DNA of 64,000 nucleotides, from NCBI RefSeq assembly GCF_900100305.1, contig NZ_FNEY01000004.1, positions 124,001-188,000 on the forward strand, read 5' to 3'. The number at the start of each line of letters is the position of its first letter. Position 1 is the stretch's first letter. The notes beneath the pieces were generated by a model. It was not told where the DNA came from and did no database searches. It worked only from the letters and a program-made list of their open reading frames with translations. Positions 54,319 to 64,000 of this stretch are shown one piece after another. Source of the DNA: Paracidovorax citrulli (GTDB lineage Bacteria; Pseudomonadota; Gammaproteobacteria; Burkholderiales; Burkholderiaceae_C). A program made the position numbers and the translations under genes.

Positions 54319-55901
54319 ACCGGCGGCACGAGGAGGGTGGGCGCCGCGGGCGCGGCCATGGCGGGCCAGTCGCGGCTGTAGTGCAGGCCGCGGCTTTCGC
54401 GCCGCTGCTGGGCCGAGCGCACGATGAGCTCGGCCACCTGCACGAGGTTGCGCAGCTCCAGCAGGTCGCGGCAGACATGGAAGTTCGCGTAGAACTCGGC
54501 GATCTCCGCCTGCAGCAGCGCGATGCGATGCGCTGCGCGCTCCAGGCGCTTGTCGGTGCGCACGATGCCCACGTAGTCCCACATGAAGCGGCGCAGCTCG
54601 TCCCAGTTGTGCGAGATGACCACGCGCTCGTCGGCATCGGTCACGCGGCTGTCGTCCCAGGCGGGCAGGGCCGGTGGCGCGCTGGCGGCAGGCGGCGCGG
54701 CGAGGATGGCGCCGGCGGCGGCGCGCGCGAACACCATGCACTCCACCAGCGAGTTGCTCGCCAGGCGGTTGGCGCCGTGCAGGCCGGTGCAGGCGGTCTC
54801 GCCGATGGCGTGCAGGCCCGCGAGGTCGGTGCGCCCCGCGAGGTCGGTGAGCACGCCGCCGCAGGTGTAGTGGGCGGCGGGCACCACGGGAATGGGCTGG
54901 CGGGTGATGTCGATGCCCAGTTCCGCGCAGCGCGCGAGGATGGTCGGGAAGTGCGCTTGCAGGAATTCCGGGCTCTGGTGCGAGATGTCCAGGTGCACGC
55001 AGTCGAGCCCGTGGGTCTTCATCTCGAAGTCGATGGCCCGCGCGACCACGTCGCGCGGGGCGAGTTCGGCGCGCTCGTCGTGCGCCGGCATGAAGCGCGT
55101 GCCATCGGGCCGCAGCAGGCGCCCGCCCTCGCCGCGCACCGCTTCGCTGATCAGGAACGACTTGGCCTGGGGGTGGTAGAGGCAGGTGGGGTGGAACTGG
55201 ATGAATTCCATGTTCTGCACCCGGCAGCCCGCGCGCCATGCGGCGGCGATGCCGTCGCCCGTGGCCGTGTCCGGGTTGCTGGTGTAGAGGTACACCTTGC
55301 CCGCGCCCCCCGTCGCCAGCACGGTGTGCGGTGCGCGGAAGGTGTGCACGGTGTCGGTGGCCTCGTCGAGCGCGTAGAGGCCCAGGCAGCGCTGCGGGCC
55401 GGGCAGGCCGAGCTTGCGGGCGGTGATGAGGTCCACCAGCGTGTGCTCTTCCAGCAGGGTGATGCCGGGCGTCGCGCGCACTGTGTCCAGCAGGGTGCGC
55501 TGCACGGCCGCGCCGGTGGCATCGGTGGCATGCACGATGCGCCGGGCGCCGTGGCCGCCTTCGCGCGTGAGGTGCAGCCGGCCCGGCGCTTCCTCCGAGA
55601 ACGGCACGCCCAGGGTCTGCAGCCACCGGATGGCCTGCGGCGCGCCCTCGACGACGGCGCGCGTGGCGGCGAGGTCGCACAGCCCCGCGCCCGCCACGAG
55701 CGTGTCCTGCACGTGGGCATCGAACGTGTCGCCGTCGGCCAGCACGGCGGCGATGCCGCCCTGGGCCCAGCCGCTGGCGCCGTCGCCCAGCCCCCGCTTG
55801 GTGAGCACGGCCACGCGGTGCGTGGGAGCGAGGTGCAGCGCGGTGGACAGGCCCGCGAGGCCGCTGCCGATGATGAGTACGTCGTAATCGAAGGAGGCCA
55901 T
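54312..55901 (-). CDS. nadB: L-aspartate oxidase
   Basis: A 529-residue flavoenzyme oxidising aspartate to iminoaspartate, the first step of de novo NAD synthesis. FAD-binding loop VLIIGSGLAGLSTALHL, then GASGWAQGGIAAVL, HATDATGAAVQRTLL, LATGGAGKVY, and the active-site stretch EFIQFHPTCLYHP; HYTCGGVLTDLAGRTDLAGLHAIGE follows. The C-terminal helical domain is full length. It works with NadA and NadC, encoded on the other strand at 43-46 kb. Confidence 0.97.
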   Translation of the reverse strand: MASFDYDVLIIGSGLAGLSTALHLAPTHRVAVLTKRGLGDGASGWAQGGIAAVLADGDTFDAHVQDTLVAGAGLCDLAATRAVVEGAPQAIRWLQTLGVPFSEEAPGRLHLTREGGHGARRIVHATDATGAAVQRTLLDTVRATPGITLLEEHTLVDLITARKLGLPGPQRCLGLYALDEATDTVHTFRAPHTVLATGGAGKVYLYTSNPDTATGDGIAAAWRAGCRVQNMEFIQFHPTCLYHPQAKSFLISEAVRGEGGRLLRPDGTRFMPAHDERAELAPRDVVARAIDFEMKTHGLDCVHLDISHQSPEFLQAHFPTILARCAELGIDITRQPIPVVPAAHYTCGGVLTDLAGRTDLAGLHAIGETACTGLHGANRLASNSLVECMVFARAAAGAILAAPPAASAPPALPAWDDSRVTDADERVVISHNWDELRRFMWDYVGIVRTDKRLERAAHRIALLQAEIAEFYANFHVCRDLLELRNLVQVAELIVRSAQQRRESRGLHYSRDWPAMAAPAAPTLLVPPVR

Positions 55902-55971
55902 GCGGTTCGGAAGGGGAGAGAGAAGTCGGAAGGGGCCGCTGTCCGCCGGAGGGCGGTGCCGCGGCGGCGGT

Positions 55972-56823
55972 TCACACCGGGGTGTAGGCCAGGCGCACGT
56001 AGATGGGCGCGAAGGCTTCCGCCTGGGTGATCTCGATCAGCGTTTCCTTGCCCAACTCCAGCAGGGCGATGAAGGTCACCACGAGCACCGTGGAGCCTTT
56101 GGAGGGGTCGAACAGTTCCTCGAACTCGACGAAGCGCCGGCCCTGCAGCGTCTTGAGCACGGCGCTCATGTACTCGCGCACGCTCAGCTCTTCGCGGGTG
56201 ATGCGGTGGTGCTGCACAAGTTTCGCGCGCTTGAGGATGTCGCGCCAGGCTTCCTGCAGGTCGGCCACGTGGACATCGGGAAACCGCTGCACCAGGCTCT
56301 GCTCGATGTGGACCTGCGCGCGCAGGAAGTCACGGCCGTACTGCGGAGCCCTGCCCAGGTTGGCCGCCGCGAGCTTGATCTGCTCGTATTCCAGCAGCCG
56401 GCGCACCAGCTCGGCGCGCGGGTCTTCCGGCTCCTGGGCGCCTTCCTGCTTCTTGGGCGGCAGCAGCATGCGCGACTTGATCTCGATGAGCATCGCCGCC
56501 ATCAGCAGGTATTCGGCCGCCAGTTCCAGGTTGCGGCTGCGGATCTCGTCCACGTAGCCCAGGTACTGCCGCGTGACATCCAGCATCGGGATGTCGAGGA
56601 TGTTGAAATTCTGCTTGCGGATGAGGTAGAGCAGCAGGTCCAGGGGGCCCTCGAAGGCCTCCAGGAACACTTCCAGCGCGTCGGGCGGGATGTAGAGGTC
56701 CTGCGGCAGGGCGAACAGGGGCTCTCCGTAGAGCCGCGCCACGGCGTCGCCCGCCGCGCTGTCGGCGGCATCCTGCGCGGCATCACCGGCGTGCGGCGGG
56801 GAATCCACGGCGTCGGCGCTCAT
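55972..56823 (-). CDS. scpA: Segregation and condensation protein A
   Basis: A 283-residue kleisin that bridges SMC heads with ScpB in chromosome condensation. The SMC-binding N-terminal segment reads FEGPLDLLLYLIRKQNFNILDIPMLDVTRQYL, followed by AAEYLLMAAMLIEIKSRMLLP and a winged-helix C-terminus. About 45 residues precede the core, more than in short homologues. DUF3460 lies upstream and nadB downstream on the same strand. Confidence 0.96.
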   Translation of the reverse strand: MSADAVDSPPHAGDAAQDAADSAAGDAVARLYGEPLFALPQDLYIPPDALEVFLEAFEGPLDLLLYLIRKQNFNILDIPMLDVTRQYLGYVDEIRSRNLELAAEYLLMAAMLIEIKSRMLLPPKKQEGAQEPEDPRAELVRRLLEYEQIKLAAANLGRAPQYGRDFLRAQVHIEQSLVQRFPDVHVADLQEAWRDILKRAKLVQHHRITREELSVREYMSAVLKTLQGRRFVEFEELFDPSKGSTVLVVTFIALLELGKETLIEITQAEAFAPIYVRLAYTPV

Positions 56824-56897
56824 GCGCTGCCTTCATCCGGATGGTGCGGGCCGCCCGCGGAGCACCGGCGTGCCTGCCGTTCCATGGGCCGGGGCGG

Positions 56898-57101
56898 TCA
56901 GGCCTGGGTCTGGTACACGTAGGGCTTCTGGGCCACGCGGGCCTCGCCGTATTCCTCCCAGATGTCGCGGTCCACCTGCTTGTCCCACAGCAGGGCGCGG
57001 CCCGCCACCTGCTGGGCGTCGAGTTCGGGCCGTTCGGACTTGAGCTTCTGGATGAACTGGGTGGCGTCGGACTGGTAGTCGGGGCGGCGGAAGAAGGACA
57101 T
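56898..57101 (-). CDS. DUF3460 family protein
   Basis: A 67-residue soluble protein starting MSFFRRPDYQSDATQFIQKLK and carrying RALLWDKQVDRD, the signature of the beta-proteobacterial DUF3460 family. Function is unknown. It precedes scpA by 74 bp, a frequent order in Burkholderiales, and is divergent from the BamE-like lipoprotein gene across 156 bp. Confidence 0.93.
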   Translation of the reverse strand: MSFFRRPDYQSDATQFIQKLKSERPELDAQQVAGRALLWDKQVDRDIWEEYGEARVAQKPYVYQTQA

Positions 57102-57257
57102 GGCAGGCGAATCGGAGTCTTTGTAACAACCGGAGATTTTACCGGTGGCCGGCCACGGCTACAGTTCCGGCTGCCGTTCCCTCTGCCGCTCCGGTTCCCG
57201 GGGCCGAAATTCCATCTGCATTGCGCGCCTGCCGCGCGCTTTCCTGTTCCCCCATCG

Positions 57258-57827
57258 ATGACGATTTCCCTGCCCCGAGCTTCCTCTCTCCATTCCCCGA
57301 TCCTGTCCGCGCCCCCGGGGCCCGTTTCCCCCGCGCGCCGCCGCGCGCTGTCTGCCGCCGCCGCGGGCGGCGCGGCGCTCTGGCTGCTTTCCGCCTGCGA
57401 TCCCCAGCGCATCCGCGAACTCGAAGAGGGCGTTTCGACCGAGGCCGACGTGCGCGCCCGCTTCGGCGAGCCGGAGCGCATCTGGGACGAGCCCGGCGGC
57501 GCGCGCACGCTCGAATACAACCGCCAGCCCGCCGGGCACCAGAACTACATGATCACCATCGGCCCCGACGGCCGCATGAGCGCGCTGCGCCAGGTGCTCG
57601 CGCCGCATGTGTTCGAGACGATCGTTCCCGGCATGCTCATGGAGGAGGTGCGCCGCCGCCTGGGCAAGCCGGCGAAAATGATGACTTTCGAACGCAAGGG
57701 CGAAACCGTCTGGGACTGGCGCTGGAACGATGGCGGCAACCAGCCCATGGTGTTCAGCGTGACCTTCGACCTCCGCGGCCGCGTGCTGCGCAGCGGCAGC
57801 ACGGCCGAGCTGCAGGACGGCCGTTGA
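57258..57827 (+). CDS. BamE/SmpA-like outer membrane lipoprotein
   Basis: A 189-residue protein with a long N-terminal region and a lipobox (ALWLLSAC) at about residue 47, followed by a SmpA/OmlA-type domain: IRELEEGVSTEADVRARFGEPERIWDEPGG, then FETIVPGMLMEEVRRRLGKPAKMM. The two repeated GxxxxxVRxxLGxP-like segments are usual for the fold. It is probably lipidated at the outer membrane. It is not the canonical short BamE, so a related assembly or unknown role is possible. Confidence 0.8.
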   Translation: MTISLPRASSLHSPILSAPPGPVSPARRRALSAAAAGGAALWLLSACDPQRIRELEEGVSTEADVRARFGEPERIWDEPGGARTLEYNRQPAGHQNYMITIGPDGRMSALRQVLAPHVFETIVPGMLMEEVRRRLGKPAKMMTFERKGETVWDWRWNDGGNQPMVFSVTFDLRGRVLRSGSTAELQDGR

Positions 57828-57930
57828 GCCTGCGCGGTGGAGGTGCCGCAGCATGGTCGCAAGCCGCTGGCCCGCCGCTTGCATGCCTTCTGCACATCCA
57901 CTTCTGCACCTCCCGCCGCTCCTGCCTGCC

Positions 57931-58566
57931 ATGCCGTCCACGCCGCCCGATCCCATTCCGGTTCCCGTTCCTTCGCTACGGCATGGCCGCTACGAGGATG
58001 CGCAGGCGCTCTTCGCCGGCACGCTCTTCGTGGCCATGGCGCTGATGCTGTTCGGGCAGGCGGGTCTGCTCATCGGCAGTACCGCCGGCATCGCCTTCCT
58101 GCTGCACTACCTGACGGATATTTCCTTCGGCAAGCTGTTCTTCGCCATCAACCTGCCGTTCTACTGGTTCGCCTGGACGCGCATGGGCCGCGAGTTCACC
58201 GTGAAGACCTTCCTCAGCGTGGCGCTGCTCTCGGCGCTCACGGAAATGTTCCCGCACGTGATGCACGTGGATTACCTCGATCCGCTGTTCGCCGCGGTGC
58301 TAGGCGGCCTGCTGCTCGGCACGGGCTGCCTGTTCCTCGCGCGGCACAAGTCCTGCCTGGGCGGTGCCACCATCGTGGCGCTCTACCTGCAGAACCGGCA
58401 CGGCATGCGCGCGGGCAAGGTGCAGCTGGTCATCGACTGCACCGTGCTGGCGCTGGCGCTCTTCGTGGTGCCGCCGGAGCGCGTCGGCTACTCCGTGCTG
58501 GCGGCCGTGGTGATGGGCGTGTTCCTGTGGATCAGCCACCGGCCCGGACGCTACGTGGGCGAGTAG
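57931..58566 (+). CDS. YitT-family (DUF161) integral membrane protein
   Basis: A 211-residue protein with five predicted transmembrane helices, from ALFAGTLFVAMALMLFGQAG to YSVLAAVVMGVFLW. Family markers are FAGTLFVAMALMLFGQAGLLIGSTAGIAFLLHY and GGATIVALYLQNRHGMRAGKVQ. The short C-terminus lacks the cytoplasmic DUF2179 domain found in some relatives. An upstream ATG (57853) would add a proline-rich leader; ATG 57931 is preferred. No function is established. Confidence 0.86.
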   Translation: MPSTPPDPIPVPVPSLRHGRYEDAQALFAGTLFVAMALMLFGQAGLLIGSTAGIAFLLHYLTDISFGKLFFAINLPFYWFAWTRMGREFTVKTFLSVALLSALTEMFPHVMHVDYLDPLFAAVLGGLLLGTGCLFLARHKSCLGGATIVALYLQNRHGMRAGKVQLVIDCTVLALALFVVPPERVGYSVLAAVVMGVFLWISHRPGRYVGE

Positions 58567-58583
58567 GCGCGCCCCGGCCCGCG

Positions 58584-58856
58584 TCAGGAGCCCGGCGCCG
58601 GCCGGATCGACTCGCGGATCTGGATGCCGCTGTTGTCCGCGGAGCCGCCCGTGACCGCATCGGCGGCCATGCCCACGCCCTTGCCGACGATCTTCACCGT
58701 ACCGATGGCGGCATCGGCCGCGAGGCCCACGGCGCTCGCCGTGACGCCCACGGCTGTGGTCGCCACGCTGACCGCGGTGCAGCCGGCGAGCAGGGCCAGC
58801 GCTGCCGGCAGGGCCAGCCGTAGCAGGGCGGCCGGGCCAGGGGGTAGGACGGGCAT
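58584..58856 (-). CDS. Small lipoprotein
   Basis: A 90-residue protein with a signal peptide and lipobox (LPAALALLAGC) and a mature part of Ala/Val/Gly-rich repeats (VSVATTAVGVTASAVGLAADAAIGTVKIVGKGVG). The composition suggests an amphipathic, membrane-associated lipoprotein as seen downstream of metG in related bacteria. No function is known. It starts 11 bp after the metG stop on the same strand. Confidence 0.8.
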   Translation of the reverse strand: MPVLPPGPAALLRLALPAALALLAGCTAVSVATTAVGVTASAVGLAADAAIGTVKIVGKGVGMAADAVTGGSADNSGIQIRESIRPAPGS

Positions 58857-58867
58857 GGCCGGTCCGA

Positions 58868-60988
58868 TCAGCGCACCCGCATGCCGGGCGTCGCCCCCGG
58901 CCACGGATTCAGCACGTGGATGCCCGGATGCGCCTTCTCGTCGCCATGGCTGGCGGCGAGCACCATGCCCTCGCTGACGCCGAACTTCATCTTGCGCGGC
59001 GCGAGGTTGGCGACCATCACCGTCAGCTTGCCCACGAGTTCCTCGGGGCGGTAGGCGCTCGCGATGCCGGAGAAGACGTTGCGGTGGCGGCCTTCGCCCA
59101 CGTCGAGCGTGAGGCGCAGCAGCTTGGTGGAGCCCTCGACCGGCTCGCAGTTCACGATCAGCGCGATGCGCAGGTCGATCTTCGCGAAGTCGTCGATGGT
59201 GATGGTGGGGGCGATGTGCTCGCCGCCGGGGGCCTCTGTGGCGGCACCGGCCGCGGCACTGGCTTCGGCCGCCGCGTTCGCGGCAGGCGCGGCAGGAGCC
59301 GCAGCGGCCGCCGGTACCTCGAACAGCGCTTCGAGCTGCTTGATGTCCACGCGCTGCATCAGGTGCTGGTAGGCGCCGATGGCGTGGCCTTCGCCCAGCA
59401 GGGCGGGCGCATCGGCGAAGGTAAGGGGCTGGACGTTCAGGAACGCCTCCACCTGCGCCGCCAGCGCCGGCAGCACGGGCTTGAGGTAGAGCGTGAGCAG
59501 GCGGAAGGCCTCGATGCAGGTGGTGCAGGCGGCCTGCAGCGCGGCCTCCTGGCCTTCCTGCTTGGCGAGTTCCCAGGGCTTGCGCGCATCCACGTACTCG
59601 TTCACGCGGTCGGCCAGAAGCATGGTTTCGCGCACGGCGCGGGCGGTGTCGCGCCGCTCGTAGGCCTCGGCGATGGCGCCGGCCTGGGCGCGCAGGGCCT
59701 CCAGCAGCGCCGCGCCGTCGGCATCGGGCGCGCCGAGCCGGCCGCCGAAGCGCTTGGTGAGGAAGCCCGCGGCGCGGCTCGCGATGTTCACGAACTTGCC
59801 GATCAGGTCGCTGTTGACCCGCGCCATGAAGTCCTCGGCGTTGAAGTCGATGTCCTCGTTGCGGCCGTTGAGCTTGGCCGCGAGGTAGTAGCGCAGCCAC
59901 TCGGCGTTCATCCCCAGGCCCAGGTACTTCAGCGGGTCGAGCCCCGTGCCGCGGCTCTTGCTCATCTTCTCGCCGTTGTTCACGGTGAGGAAACCGTGCA
60001 CGAACACCGCGTCCGGTGTCTTGCGGCCGCTGAACTTCAGCATCGCGGGCCAGAACAGCGTGTGGAAGGTGACGATGTCCTTGCCGATGAAGTGGACCTG
60101 CTCCAGCTGCGGGTCGGCCACGTAGTCGTCGTAGCTCTGGCCGCGCTTTTCCAGCAGGTTCTTGAGCGAGGCGAGGTAGCCCACGGGCGCGTCCAGCCAG
60201 ACGTAGAAGTACTTGCCCGGCGCGTCGGGGATCTCGATGCCGAAGTAGGGCGCGTCGCGGCTGATGTCCCAGTCGCCCAGGCCTTCGCTGGTGGTGCCGT
60301 CGGGGTTGGTGCGCACCGAGAACCATTCCTTGACCTTGTTGGCCACCTCGGGCTGCAGGCGGCCGTCCTGTGTCCATTCCTGCAGGAAGGCCACGCAGCG
60401 CGGGTCGGAGAGCTGGAAGAAGAAGTGGTCGGAGCTTTTCAGCACCGGCTTGGCGCCGGAGAGGGCGGAGTAGGGCTCGATCAGGTCGGTGGGCGCGTAC
60501 ACCGCGCCGCAGTTCTCGCAGTTGTCGCCGTACTGGTCCCTGGCATGGCAGCGCGGGCATTCGCCCTTGATGAAGCGGTCCGGCAGGAACATGTTCTTCT
60601 CGGGGTCGAAGAACTGCTCGATGGTGCGCGTCTCGATCAGGCCCGCGGCCTGCAGGTCGCGGTAGATCTGGCGGGCGAGCTCGTGGTTCTCGGGCGCATC
60701 CGTGCTGTGCCAGTTGTCGAAGCGGATGTGGAAGCCCTCCAGGTAGGGCTTGCGGCCGGCGGCGATGTCGGCCACGAACTGCTGCGGCGTCTTGCCGGCC
60801 TTCTCGGCGGCGATCATGATCGGCGCGCCGTGCGTGTCGTCCGCGCCGACGAAGTTCACCTCGGCGCCCTGCATGCGCTGGAACCGCACCCAGATGTCGG
60901 CCTGGATGTATTCCATGATGTGGCCGATGTGGAAGTTGCCGTTGGCGTACGGCAGGGCGGTGGTGACGAAGATCTTGCGTGCGGGCAT
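58868..60988 (-). CDS. metG: Methionyl-tRNA synthetase
   Basis: A 706-residue class I synthetase. HIGH signature is FHIGH in [15 protein letters not shown], the zinc knuckle has [22 protein letters not shown] is in [12 protein letters not shown], and an Ala-rich linker leads to a C-terminal EMAP/Trbp111-type tRNA-binding domain ([24 protein letters not shown]). The C-terminal domain drives dimerisation. Start MPARKIFV at 60988; the open frame extends 54 bases further. Confidence 0.97.
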   Translation of the reverse strand: MPARKIFVTTALPYANGNFHIGHIMEYIQADIWVRFQRMQGAEVNFVGADDTHGAPIMIAAEKAGKTPQQFVADIAAGRKPYLEGFHIRFDNWHSTDAPENHELARQIYRDLQAAGLIETRTIEQFFDPEKNMFLPDRFIKGECPRCHARDQYGDNCENCGAVYAPTDLIEPYSALSGAKPVLKSSDHFFFQLSDPRCVAFLQEWTQDGRLQPEVANKVKEWFSVRTNPDGTTSEGLGDWDISRDAPYFGIEIPDAPGKYFYVWLDAPVGYLASLKNLLEKRGQSYDDYVADPQLEQVHFIGKDIVTFHTLFWPAMLKFSGRKTPDAVFVHGFLTVNNGEKMSKSRGTGLDPLKYLGLGMNAEWLRYYLAAKLNGRNEDIDFNAEDFMARVNSDLIGKFVNIASRAAGFLTKRFGGRLGAPDADGAALLEALRAQAGAIAEAYERRDTARAVRETMLLADRVNEYVDARKPWELAKQEGQEAALQAACTTCIEAFRLLTLYLKPVLPALAAQVEAFLNVQPLTFADAPALLGEGHAIGAYQHLMQRVDIKQLEALFEVPAAAAAPAAPAANAAAEASAAAGAATEAPGGEHIAPTITIDDFAKIDLRIALIVNCEPVEGSTKLLRLTLDVGEGRHRNVFSGIASAYRPEELVGKLTVMVANLAPRKMKFGVSEGMVLAASHGDEKAHPGIHVLNPWPGATPGMRVR

Positions 60989-61089
60989 CGGGAGCGGGCT
61001 TTCTGAGGGGAGTGCGGCCCGGGCGGAGGGCTCCGGGCGCAACGGGTGATTTTAAGAGCCTCCCCGGTCCGGCGCCGCGCCGGCCGCCG

Positions 61090-62841
61090 TCACCTCCGGC
61101 GCAGCAGGTTGGTTTTCGCCAGCTCGACGATCTCGTCGCCCCGGCCGTTCATCACCGCGCGCGCGGCATACAGGCTGAAGCCCTTCACCTGCGCGGCCTT
61201 GATCTTCGGCGGCATCGACAGCTCCATCGGATCCACCCGCACGTCCACCAGGGCGGGGCCGTCGTGGGCCAGCGCCCGCACCAGGGCGGGCTCGAGTTCG
61301 TCCGAGCGGGCGACGCGCAGGCCCAGGAAGCCCATGCCGTTCGCGATGGCGCTGAAATCCGGGTTCTGCAGCGCGACGTTGGTGTCCAGGTAGCCTGCGG
61401 CTTTCTGCTCCATCTGCACGAAGCCGAGCACGCCGTTGTTGATGAGCACGATCTTGATCGGCAGCTTCATCTGCACGGCGGTCAGCATGTCGCCCATCAG
61501 CATCGCGAGGCCGCCGTCGCCGGAGATCGACACCACCTGGCGGTCGGGCCGCACCGCCTGCGCGCCCAGCGCCTGCGGCATCGCGTTGGCCATCGAGCCG
61601 TGGTTGAAGGAGCCGAGCAGCCGCCGCCGGCCGTTCATGCGCAGGTAGCGCGCGGCCCAGATGGCCGGCGTGCCCACGTCGAACGTGAAGACCGCATCGT
61701 CGGCAGCCAGCCGGTCGAGCGTGGCCGCCACGAACTGCGGGTGCAGCGGCTCGTCGCCGGCGCGCGGCGACGCGAGTCCGTCCAGGTCCCTGCGCGCCGC
61801 CTGGTAGTGCTCGCGCGCCTTGTCGAGAAAGCCGGTGTCGCGGCCCGGCTGGATGAGCGGAGCCAGCATGGCGGCGGCCTCGCGCACGTCGGCGACCAGA
61901 CCCATGCGCAATTGCGCGCGCCGGCCCAGCGCGCCGGGGTCGCGGTCGATCTGCACGATGGTCGCATCTTCCGGATAGAAGTCGCGGTACGGAAAGTCCG
62001 TGCCCAGCATGAGCAGCGTGTCGCACTCGCGCATCGCGTGGTAGCCGGACGAGAAGCCGATCAGGCCGGTCATGCCGACGTCGAACGGGTTGTCCCACTC
62101 CATGTGCTCCTTGCCGCGGAAGGCGTGCACGATCGGCGCGGCCAGGGCCTTCGCCAGGGCCACCACCTCGTCGTGCGCACCGGCCGTGCCGGCGCCGGCC
62201 AGGATGGTCACGGCCTCCGAGCCGTTCAGCAGGGCGGCGAGGTCCGCGAGCGCGGCCGCGTCGGGCAGCAGGCGCGGCAGGGCCGGCGGTGCGAAATCGG
62301 GCCGCGCGCCCTCCGGCGCTTCGAGGGTGGACACGTCGCCCGGCAGCACGATCACGGCCACGCCGTGGCGGCCGATGGCGGTGCGCATCGCGCGGTGCAG
62401 CACCTCGGGCAACTGCTTCGGGTCCTGCACCATCTCGCAGAAATGGCTGCATTCGCGGAACAGCTCGGTCGGGTGGGTTTCCTGGAAGTACCCCAGGCCG
62501 ATCTCGCTGGAGGGGATGTGACTGGCGATGGCCAGCACGGGCTGGTGGTTGCGCTGGCAGTCGTAGAGCCCGTTGATGAGGTGCAGGTTGCCCGGCCCGC
62601 AACTGCCCGCGCACACGGCGAGCCGCCCCGTGACCTGGGCCTCGGCGCCCGCGGCGAAGGCGCCGGCCTCTTCGTGGCGCACGTGCATCCACTCGATGCC
62701 GCCGTGCCGGCGCAGGCTGTCGTTGATGGCGTTCAGGCTGTCGCCGGTGACGCCCCAGATGCGTTGCACGCCGGCATGCGCCAGGGTCTCGACCAGGAGG
62801 TCGGCCACCGATTTCGCCTTGGAGGAACCAAAAATGCCCAT
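61090..62841 (-). CDS. Pyruvate dehydrogenase (quinone)-type ThDP enzyme (PoxB-like)
   Basis: A 583-residue thiamine diphosphate enzyme. N-terminal [28 protein letters not shown], catalytic Glu region [21 protein letters not shown]-domain middle, and the ThDP motif [20 protein letters not shown] then [14 protein letters not shown]. It resembles E. coli PoxB, which oxidises pyruvate to acetate and passes electrons to ubiquinone; the short C-terminus (KTNLLRRR) may lack PoxB's lipid-binding tail, so membrane activation could differ. Relatives include acetolactate synthases, but the [19 protein letters not shown] stretch favours PoxB. Confidence 0.92.
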   Translation of the reverse strand: MGIFGSSKAKSVADLLVETLAHAGVQRIWGVTGDSLNAINDSLRRHGGIEWMHVRHEEAGAFAAGAEAQVTGRLAVCAGSCGPGNLHLINGLYDCQRNHQPVLAIASHIPSSEIGLGYFQETHPTELFRECSHFCEMVQDPKQLPEVLHRAMRTAIGRHGVAVIVLPGDVSTLEAPEGARPDFAPPALPRLLPDAAALADLAALLNGSEAVTILAGAGTAGAHDEVVALAKALAAPIVHAFRGKEHMEWDNPFDVGMTGLIGFSSGYHAMRECDTLLMLGTDFPYRDFYPEDATIVQIDRDPGALGRRAQLRMGLVADVREAAAMLAPLIQPGRDTGFLDKAREHYQAARRDLDGLASPRAGDEPLHPQFVAATLDRLAADDAVFTFDVGTPAIWAARYLRMNGRRRLLGSFNHGSMANAMPQALGAQAVRPDRQVVSISGDGGLAMLMGDMLTAVQMKLPIKIVLINNGVLGFVQMEQKAAGYLDTNVALQNPDFSAIANGMGFLGLRVARSDELEPALVRALAHDGPALVDVRVDPMELSMPPKIKAAQVKGFSLYAARAVMNGRGDEIVELAKTNLLRRR

Positions 62842-62930
62842 CGCCAGGAACTCCCCGGAAGTTGTGGACGGATCATTCTAGGTACCGCAGTGCCATCGGT
62901 GGAAACCCTGGGTGTCGGACGTTTTCGCTT

Positions 62931-64000
62931 TCAGCGGAGAGGCTGCCGTGCCGGTGCCCGGACCGGCTGGCCCGCGTCGTGCCAGCCGAAAAAGCGGCAG
63001 ATCTCGGCGCGGCGCGCGAGCGCGTCCTGCCGGCCGAGCGCCATGAGTTCGCGCGTGTAGCCGGGCTCGAACAGCAGGTAGCTCGCCAGCGCGGCGCCGC
63101 GCACGTCCCGCTCGTTGGCGGTCACGCCCAGGGCGCCCAGCAGGGTGCGAATGGGGGCAGGGAGGTCGCCCACGTGGCGGGCCGCCAGCGCATCCAGGCG
63201 CTGCGACGGGGCGATCACCAGCAGCTCCAGGGGCCGCAGCGGGCTGAGTGCCCGCGCCTCGGGCGGAATCAGCGCCAGGGTCTGGTTGATGCGCTGCGCG
63301 CGCTCCACGTCCACCGCCAGGGCATCCAGGAAGATGTTGGACAGCGCATGCCCCGCCACCTGGGCCAGCGTCGGGTAAGCCGGCACGGACTCCGTGGACA
63401 GGTCGCCGGCCGGCTCGTGCATGCGGCCCGCGCCGATCACCAGCACGCGGCCGGCCCCGAGGTGGATGGCCGGCGCGATCGGGGCGGACTGGCGCATGGA
63501 GCCGTCGCCGAAGAACTGGGTCCTCCCGTCCAGCTCCAGCGCGGTGGCCGGAAAGACGAACGGAATCGCCGACGAGGCCAGAAGGTGGTCGTGCGTGATG
63601 CGACCGCGTGCCGCGCGGCGCTGCTGCCGCTGCCAGGGTGCGAGCGGGTCGGCGGCCTCGAAGAAGGTGATGTGCTCGCCCGAGGTGTAGCTGGATGCCG
63701 TGACGGCCAGCGCCTGCACGTGGCCCGCGCGGATCAGGCGCGGCAGGCGCGAGAGCGGCACCAGCCGGGAGAGCAGTTCCGCCAGGGGGGCGTTGTCCAG
63801 CAGCGAGCGCGGGCGCATCCGCCGCCAGCGGGCCAGCGCCCAGCCCAGCGAGAGCAGCGTGAGCCAGCGTGCCCCGCTGCGCATCACGCTCAACGAGTCC
63901 GCGCGGTACACCTGCTGGGCGTGGAAGTCGCTCCATACGTGGGCGATGCGCCTCACGGCGCGGTCGAAATGGTCCGCCCCGCAGGCCAGGGCGGCGGCAT
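62931..64000 (-). CDS. Patatin-like phospholipase, N-terminus beyond window
   Basis: The frame runs off the right edge (AAALACGADHFDRAVRRIAH at the start), so the nucleophile GxSxG is outside the window. The visible 356 or so residues include the catalytic Asp motif GDGSMRQSAPIAPAIHLGA and ASSAIPFVFPA, which are diagnostic for bacterial patatins. It should hydrolyse acyl lipids. A start at GTG 63956 would lack the active-site Ser and is not believed. Confidence 0.88.
   Translation of the reverse strand, partial: AAALACGADHFDRAVRRIAHVWSDFHAQQVYRADSLSVMRSGARWLTLLSLGWALARWRRMRPRSLLDNAPLAELLSRLVPLSRLPRLIRAGHVQALAVTASSYTSGEHITFFEAADPLAPWQRQQRRAARGRITHDHLLASSAIPFVFPATALELDGRTQFFGDGSMRQSAPIAPAIHLGAGRVLVIGAGRMHEPAGDLSTESVPAYPTLAQVAGHALSNIFLDALAVDVERAQRINQTLALIPPEARALSPLRPLELLVIAPSQRLDALAARHVGDLPAPIRTLLGALGVTANERDVRGAALASYLLFEPGYTRELMALGRQDALARRAEICRFFGWHDAGQPVRAPARQPLR

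Noticed and set aside
53004-56030. A 1008-codon open frame on the plus strand
   Set aside because: Antisense shadow of bioA, nadB and scpA, with low-complexity composition and no family resemblance.

Overview
The window is a high-GC beta-proteobacterial chromosome segment. Gene content and protein style (a phosphonopyruvate hydrolase close to the Variovorax enzyme, CtaB-SCO1, FtsY-M16-RsmD-CoaD, GrxC-SecB-GpsA, ScpA-DUF3460, Bug-family binding proteins) point to the family Comamonadaceae. A canonical HrpX-type plant-inducible promoter box in front of a chaperone-effector-like pair fits a plant-associated Acidovorax best. The species is an inference; no rRNA or tRNA gene was seen.

Layout. 1-5 kb: end of a cytochrome oxidase assembly cluster (ctaB, SCO1), an FNR-like regulator paired with a small Rossmann-fold protein behind an FNR-type site, an orphan Bug binding protein, and rpoH with a CIRCE operator and a strong terminator. 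5.0-5.6 kb: a scar with 21-nt direct repeats and an IS3 transposase tail. 5.6-12.5 kb: a phosphonoalanine (pal-type) cluster: LysR regulator, ABC transporter, aminotransferase and phosphonopyruvate hydrolase, which together import the phosphonate, deaminate it to phosphonopyruvate and split that to pyruvate and phosphate. 12.6-22.3 kb: a patchwork of transporters and relics: a truncated DUF6572 gene fused to a frameshifted BCCT transporter tail, MarC, MATE, a second Bug protein, an isonitrile hydratase-like gene divergent from a truncated GlxA regulator, a chemoreceptor, a hemerythrin and KdgT. 22.4-24.1 kb: a dehydrogenase with a one-base frameshift and a fumarylacetoacetate hydrolase-family enzyme, which with KdgT look like 2-keto-3-deoxy sugar acid catabolism.

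24.1-30.6 kb: housekeeping genes (ftsY, two M16 peptidases, rsmD, coaD, a zinc-ribbon metallopeptidase). 30.8-35.5 kb: a stress-type island (BON lipoprotein, ferritin-like protein, DUF883, DUF1328, a CHASE3 histidine kinase with divergent NarL-type regulator, and a lone receiver). 35.6-47.5 kb: a ThiF/MoeB-like protein, CtpA-type protease, gpmA, rhodanese, grxC, secB, gpsA, a 24-residue membrane peptide, panC, panB, nadC, nadA and a pabB-pabC fusion. 47.5-49.5 kb: the HrpX-type promoter, a leader hairpin and a type III chaperone/effector-like gene pair. 49.5-57.1 kb: a long minus-strand run (DUF3460, scpA, nadB, bioA-bioD-bioF-queE joined by ATGA overlaps, queD, a CHMI-like isomerase). 57.2-64 kb: a BamE-like lipoprotein, a YitT-family membrane protein, a small lipoprotein, metG, a PoxB-type pyruvate dehydrogenase and a patatin-like phospholipase cut by the window edge.

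The most notable items are the complete phosphonoalanine cluster, the PIP-box-driven chaperone/effector pair with its perfect 12-bp leader hairpin, the CIRCE site on rpoH, and the FNR-type site in front of the Rossmann protein/FNR-like regulator pair.
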